A stretch of 9,329 nucleotides of DNA from Phycisphaeraceae bacterium. Lineage in GTDB: Bacteria; Planctomycetota; Phycisphaerae; Phycisphaerales; Phycisphaeraceae. The notes beneath the pieces are model-generated. The model saw nothing but the letters and a program-made list of their open reading frames with translations, did not search any database and was not told where the DNA came from. Position numbers and translations under genes: made by a program. The stretch's first letter is position 1. Every line of letters starts with the position of its first letter. This document shows, piece after piece, positions 7,521-9,329 of the stretch. The DNA is taken from contig JAJDCT010000115.1 in assembly GCA_029260695.1 (NCBI GenBank), positions 1 through 9,329 on the forward strand, given 5' to 3'.

Positions 7521-7734
7521 CGTTAATCTCCTAAGAATCAAAGGTTATACGCCCACTGCTTCCGCCGATCTCAGGCGGTATAGACGCTAGTTGTCAGCAC
7601 CCCACATGATAGCAGATTTCAGCGGATACATCTGGTTTCCACTTATTACATATCTATCCACACACGCCCCGACTCCGCTACACTTGCCGGGCTTCTGATC
7701 CGATTCCTGACACGACGCCTACCGGAACCTGTCG
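7521..7734. promoter_or_regulatory. Divergent promoter region between pckG and the Rieske-dipeptidase pair
   Basis: This 214-base region must drive pckG leftward and the Rieske gene rightward. For pckG, the minus strand has TGCTATCAT (bases 7606-7614), an extended -10 element with five of six -10 matches, giving a leader of about 80 bases. A weaker TATAAC lies at 7544-7549. The leader includes a small hairpin, CCGCC/GGCGG at 7562-7578. The AT-rich stretch 7640-7657 may hold the rightward promoter, but I see no clean pair of hexamers. Upstream of the Rieske ATG only a weak GGAA (7723-7726) resembles a ribosome-binding site. Confidence 0.4.
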
Positions 7735-8103
7735 ATGAGCAACCCTGCCAACACCCCCTGGACAGACCTGGGATCTGAAAGTGACTTCCCAGAAACGGAA
7801 CACGCCTGTCTGAATACAGAGGGCACCGACAACTCCCCGGCAACAGCCCTGGTGGTAATCAACGTCAAGGGCGAGCTGTACGCCCTGGAAAACCGCTGCC
7901 CCCATGCCGGACGCCCGCTGGGCGACGGCGCGTGCGAGGGGATGACAATCATCTGCCCTTATCATGGGTACACCTACCACATCAAGACCGGCAAGAACAT
8001 CGACTTCCCCGACGAGGAGACCCCGGTTAGAACGTTCCCCATCCGTGTCGAGGGCGGTCGGGTCCAGGTCCAGATCCCAAGCGACGAGGCAGGCAACCCA
8101 TGA
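7735..8103 (+). CDS. Rieske [2Fe-2S] ferredoxin-like protein
   Basis: This 122-residue soluble protein carries the two Rieske cluster motifs: Cys55-Pro-His57 in CPHAG and Cys74-x2-His77 in CPYHGY, 16 residues apart. Two cysteines and two histidines would bind one 2Fe-2S cluster. A typical beta strand pair, ALVVINVKGELYALENR, precedes the first motif, and a basic-acidic tail follows. There is no signal peptide or membrane segment, so it resembles the small ferredoxin components of dioxygenases or NirD-like proteins rather than the cytochrome bc1 subunit. No oxygenase, reductase or nitrite reductase gene is in the window, so its partner is unknown. Its stop codon overlaps the ATG of the following dipeptidase (ATGA at 8100-8103), which indicates co-transcription and translational coupling. 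It starts at ATG 7735, the first in frame, with a weak ribosome-binding site. Confidence 0.9.
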   Translation: MSNPANTPWTDLGSESDFPETEHACLNTEGTDNSPATALVVINVKGELYALENRCPHAGRPLGDGACEGMTIICPYHGYTYHIKTGKNIDFPDEETPVRTFPIRVEGGRVQVQIPSDEAGNP

Positions 8104-9329
8104 GCAGTACCCCGATCACCGAACAACTTGAGATCGATTACGACGCAGCGGTTTTTCGCCTGTGTGATTTCCTGAAGATCCCAAGCGTCAGCACCGACCC
8201 GGCGTACAAGGCGCACATCGCCGAGGCTGCGCAGTGGGTCGCCGACCACTTAGAAGTCAGCGGGCTCAAGGCAAACGTCTGCAAGACCGCGGGGCACCCG
8301 GTGGTGTTGGGGAGTACCACTGACGAAGATGTGGCCGACCCAGCCGCGCCGCGCGTGTTGTTTTACGGGCACTACGACGTGCAGCCGCCGGACCCGTTGG
8401 AGAAGTGGACTACCGGCCCGTTTGAGCCGACCATCCGCGAGGGTTCTATCTATGCCCGCGGCGCTTCGGATGACAAGGGCCAGGTCGCCTGCTTCCTCGA
8501 AGCCTTGCGTGCTTATAAAGAGGCGGGCCAGAAGCTCCCCTGCCACGTCACCGTCATGATCGAGGGCGAAGAAGAGTGCGGCAGCGTCGGGCTCCCCGGG
8601 TTCCTCGATGAGTACCAGGACCAGCTCAAGGCCGACATCGTTGTGGTCAGCGATACCACGATGTGGGACGCAAATACCCCGGCAATCACCTACGCGATGC
8701 GCGGGCTGGTCTACTTCGACCTGAAACTCCACGGCCCCAACCGCGACCTGCACTCGGGTGTCTACGGCGGGACACTCGCCAACCCCGCAACCGTCCTGCC
8801 GCGTGTGCTGGCCAGGCTGTTCGATGAAGACAACCGCATCACCATCCCAGGGTTCTATGACGACGTGGCCCTGTTGGATGATGAAGAATCAAAACGATGG
8901 GCCGGGCTCGGGTTCAAGGACGAGGACTTCCTGGGGCCGCTGGGTTCTCAAGCCTTCGGGGAGGCCGGCTATGCCACGCTCGAACGCAGATGGGCCAGGC
9001 CGTCCTGCGATGTCAACGGGCTCTACGGCGGGTACATGGGCGAGGGCGCCAAGACCGTCATCCCCAGCTTCACCGGCGCCAAGATCAGCTTCCGCATCCC
9101 CGCGAACATGGACCCCAAAAAAGTCGCCAAACAGTTCATCGGCTGGTTGGAAGCTCAAAGCACCGGCGGCTGCCGATGGGAAATCCAGCAGCACGGCGAA
9201 GCCTACCCCGTCGCGGTCCCGATCGATTCACCCTACATCGCCGCCGCCAGCAAGGCGATTGAACAGGCCAAGGGCCGCCCCCCCGTGCTCGTGAGAGACG
9301 GCGCGACCATCCCCATCATCGCCGACTTC
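8100..9329 (+). CDS. M20-family dipeptidase (3' end outside window)
   Basis: An open frame of 410 codons begins at ATG 8100 and has no stop before the window ends. It encodes a zinc-dependent M20 peptidase of the carnosinase/PepV-like dipeptidase group. Visible active-site parts: FYGHYDVQPPDP with metal ligand His91, GASDDKGQ with bridging Asp124, EGEEECGS with catalytic Glu158 and ligand Glu159, VVVSDTTMW with Asp185, and DLHSGVYGG with His218 of the dimerisation (lid) domain. GEGAKTVIPSFTGAKISFRIP and RDGATIPII follow near the end. The final metal ligand (a His in the last ~40 residues of the family) would lie beyond the window, as these enzymes are usually about 450-460 residues. There is no signal peptide, so it is cytoplasmic and likely hydrolyses dipeptides. 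The start overlaps the Rieske stop, with AGG (8091-8093) as a ribosome-binding site inside that gene. Confidence 0.95.
   Translation, partial: MSSTPITEQLEIDYDAAVFRLCDFLKIPSVSTDPAYKAHIAEAAQWVADHLEVSGLKANVCKTAGHPVVLGSTTDEDVADPAAPRVLFYGHYDVQPPDPLEKWTTGPFEPTIREGSIYARGASDDKGQVACFLEALRAYKEAGQKLPCHVTVMIEGEEECGSVGLPGFLDEYQDQLKADIVVVSDTTMWDANTPAITYAMRGLVYFDLKLHGPNRDLHSGVYGGTLANPATVLPRVLARLFDEDNRITIPGFYDDVALLDDEESKRWAGLGFKDEDFLGPLGSQAFGEAGYATLERRWARPSCDVNGLYGGYMGEGAKTVIPSFTGAKISFRIPANMDPKKVAKQFIGWLEAQSTGGCRWEIQQHGEAYPVAVPIDSPYIAAASKAIEQAKGRPPVLVRDGATIPIIADF

Noticed and set aside
8758..9294. Plus-strand 178-residue open frame
   Set aside because: It is an out-of-frame shadow of the M20 dipeptidase, whose true frame is open from 8100 to the window end with all family motifs.

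Overview
The window looks like the chromosome of a GC-rich planctomycete, most likely of the Phycisphaerae type. The main reason is a pair of secreted proteins that carry N-terminal dockerin-like repeats (GD-x-DG...DL-x-x-VL-x-NW), a style common in Planctomycetota. The other genes (helicase-nuclease, GTP-type PEP carboxykinase, MazG-like hydrolase, Rieske ferredoxin, M20 dipeptidase) are general bacterial genes and do not narrow the lineage. This assignment is inference from protein style, not from a search.

Layout: (1) 1-1130 (+) is the 3' part of a UvrD/AddA-type helicase with a C-terminal PD-(D/E)XK nuclease. (2) 1376-3145 and 3315-5033 (+) are two tandem paralogs. Each has a signal peptide, two dockerin-like calcium-loop repeats and a roughly 480-residue domain with clan GH-A-like glutamates (EWSNEVWN and YEGGQHY). 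They are probably extracellular enzymes acting on a polysaccharide, from a family I cannot name. (3) 5184-5558 (-) is a small MazG-like nucleotide pyrophosphohydrolase. (4) 5703-7520 (-) is a complete pckG (GTP-dependent PEP carboxykinase), followed by a very clear intrinsic terminator at 5644-5676 that separates it from the MazG-like gene. (5) 7735-8103 (+) is a Rieske ferredoxin whose stop overlaps (ATGA) the start of an M20-family dipeptidase, 8100 to the window end (+). pckG and the Rieske-dipeptidase pair diverge from a shared 214-base intergenic region.

How the genes relate: the two dockerin-bearing proteins form a local secreted pair that probably arose by duplication. The Rieske and dipeptidase genes are translationally coupled. 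pckG supports gluconeogenesis or anaplerosis and shows a full set of catalytic residues. No operon connects these blocks with each other. No tRNA, rRNA, CRISPR, insertion sequence or phage gene was seen, and no gene-free gap exceeds 300 bases. The most interesting part is the tandem pair of unclassified, putative glycoside hydrolase-like proteins.
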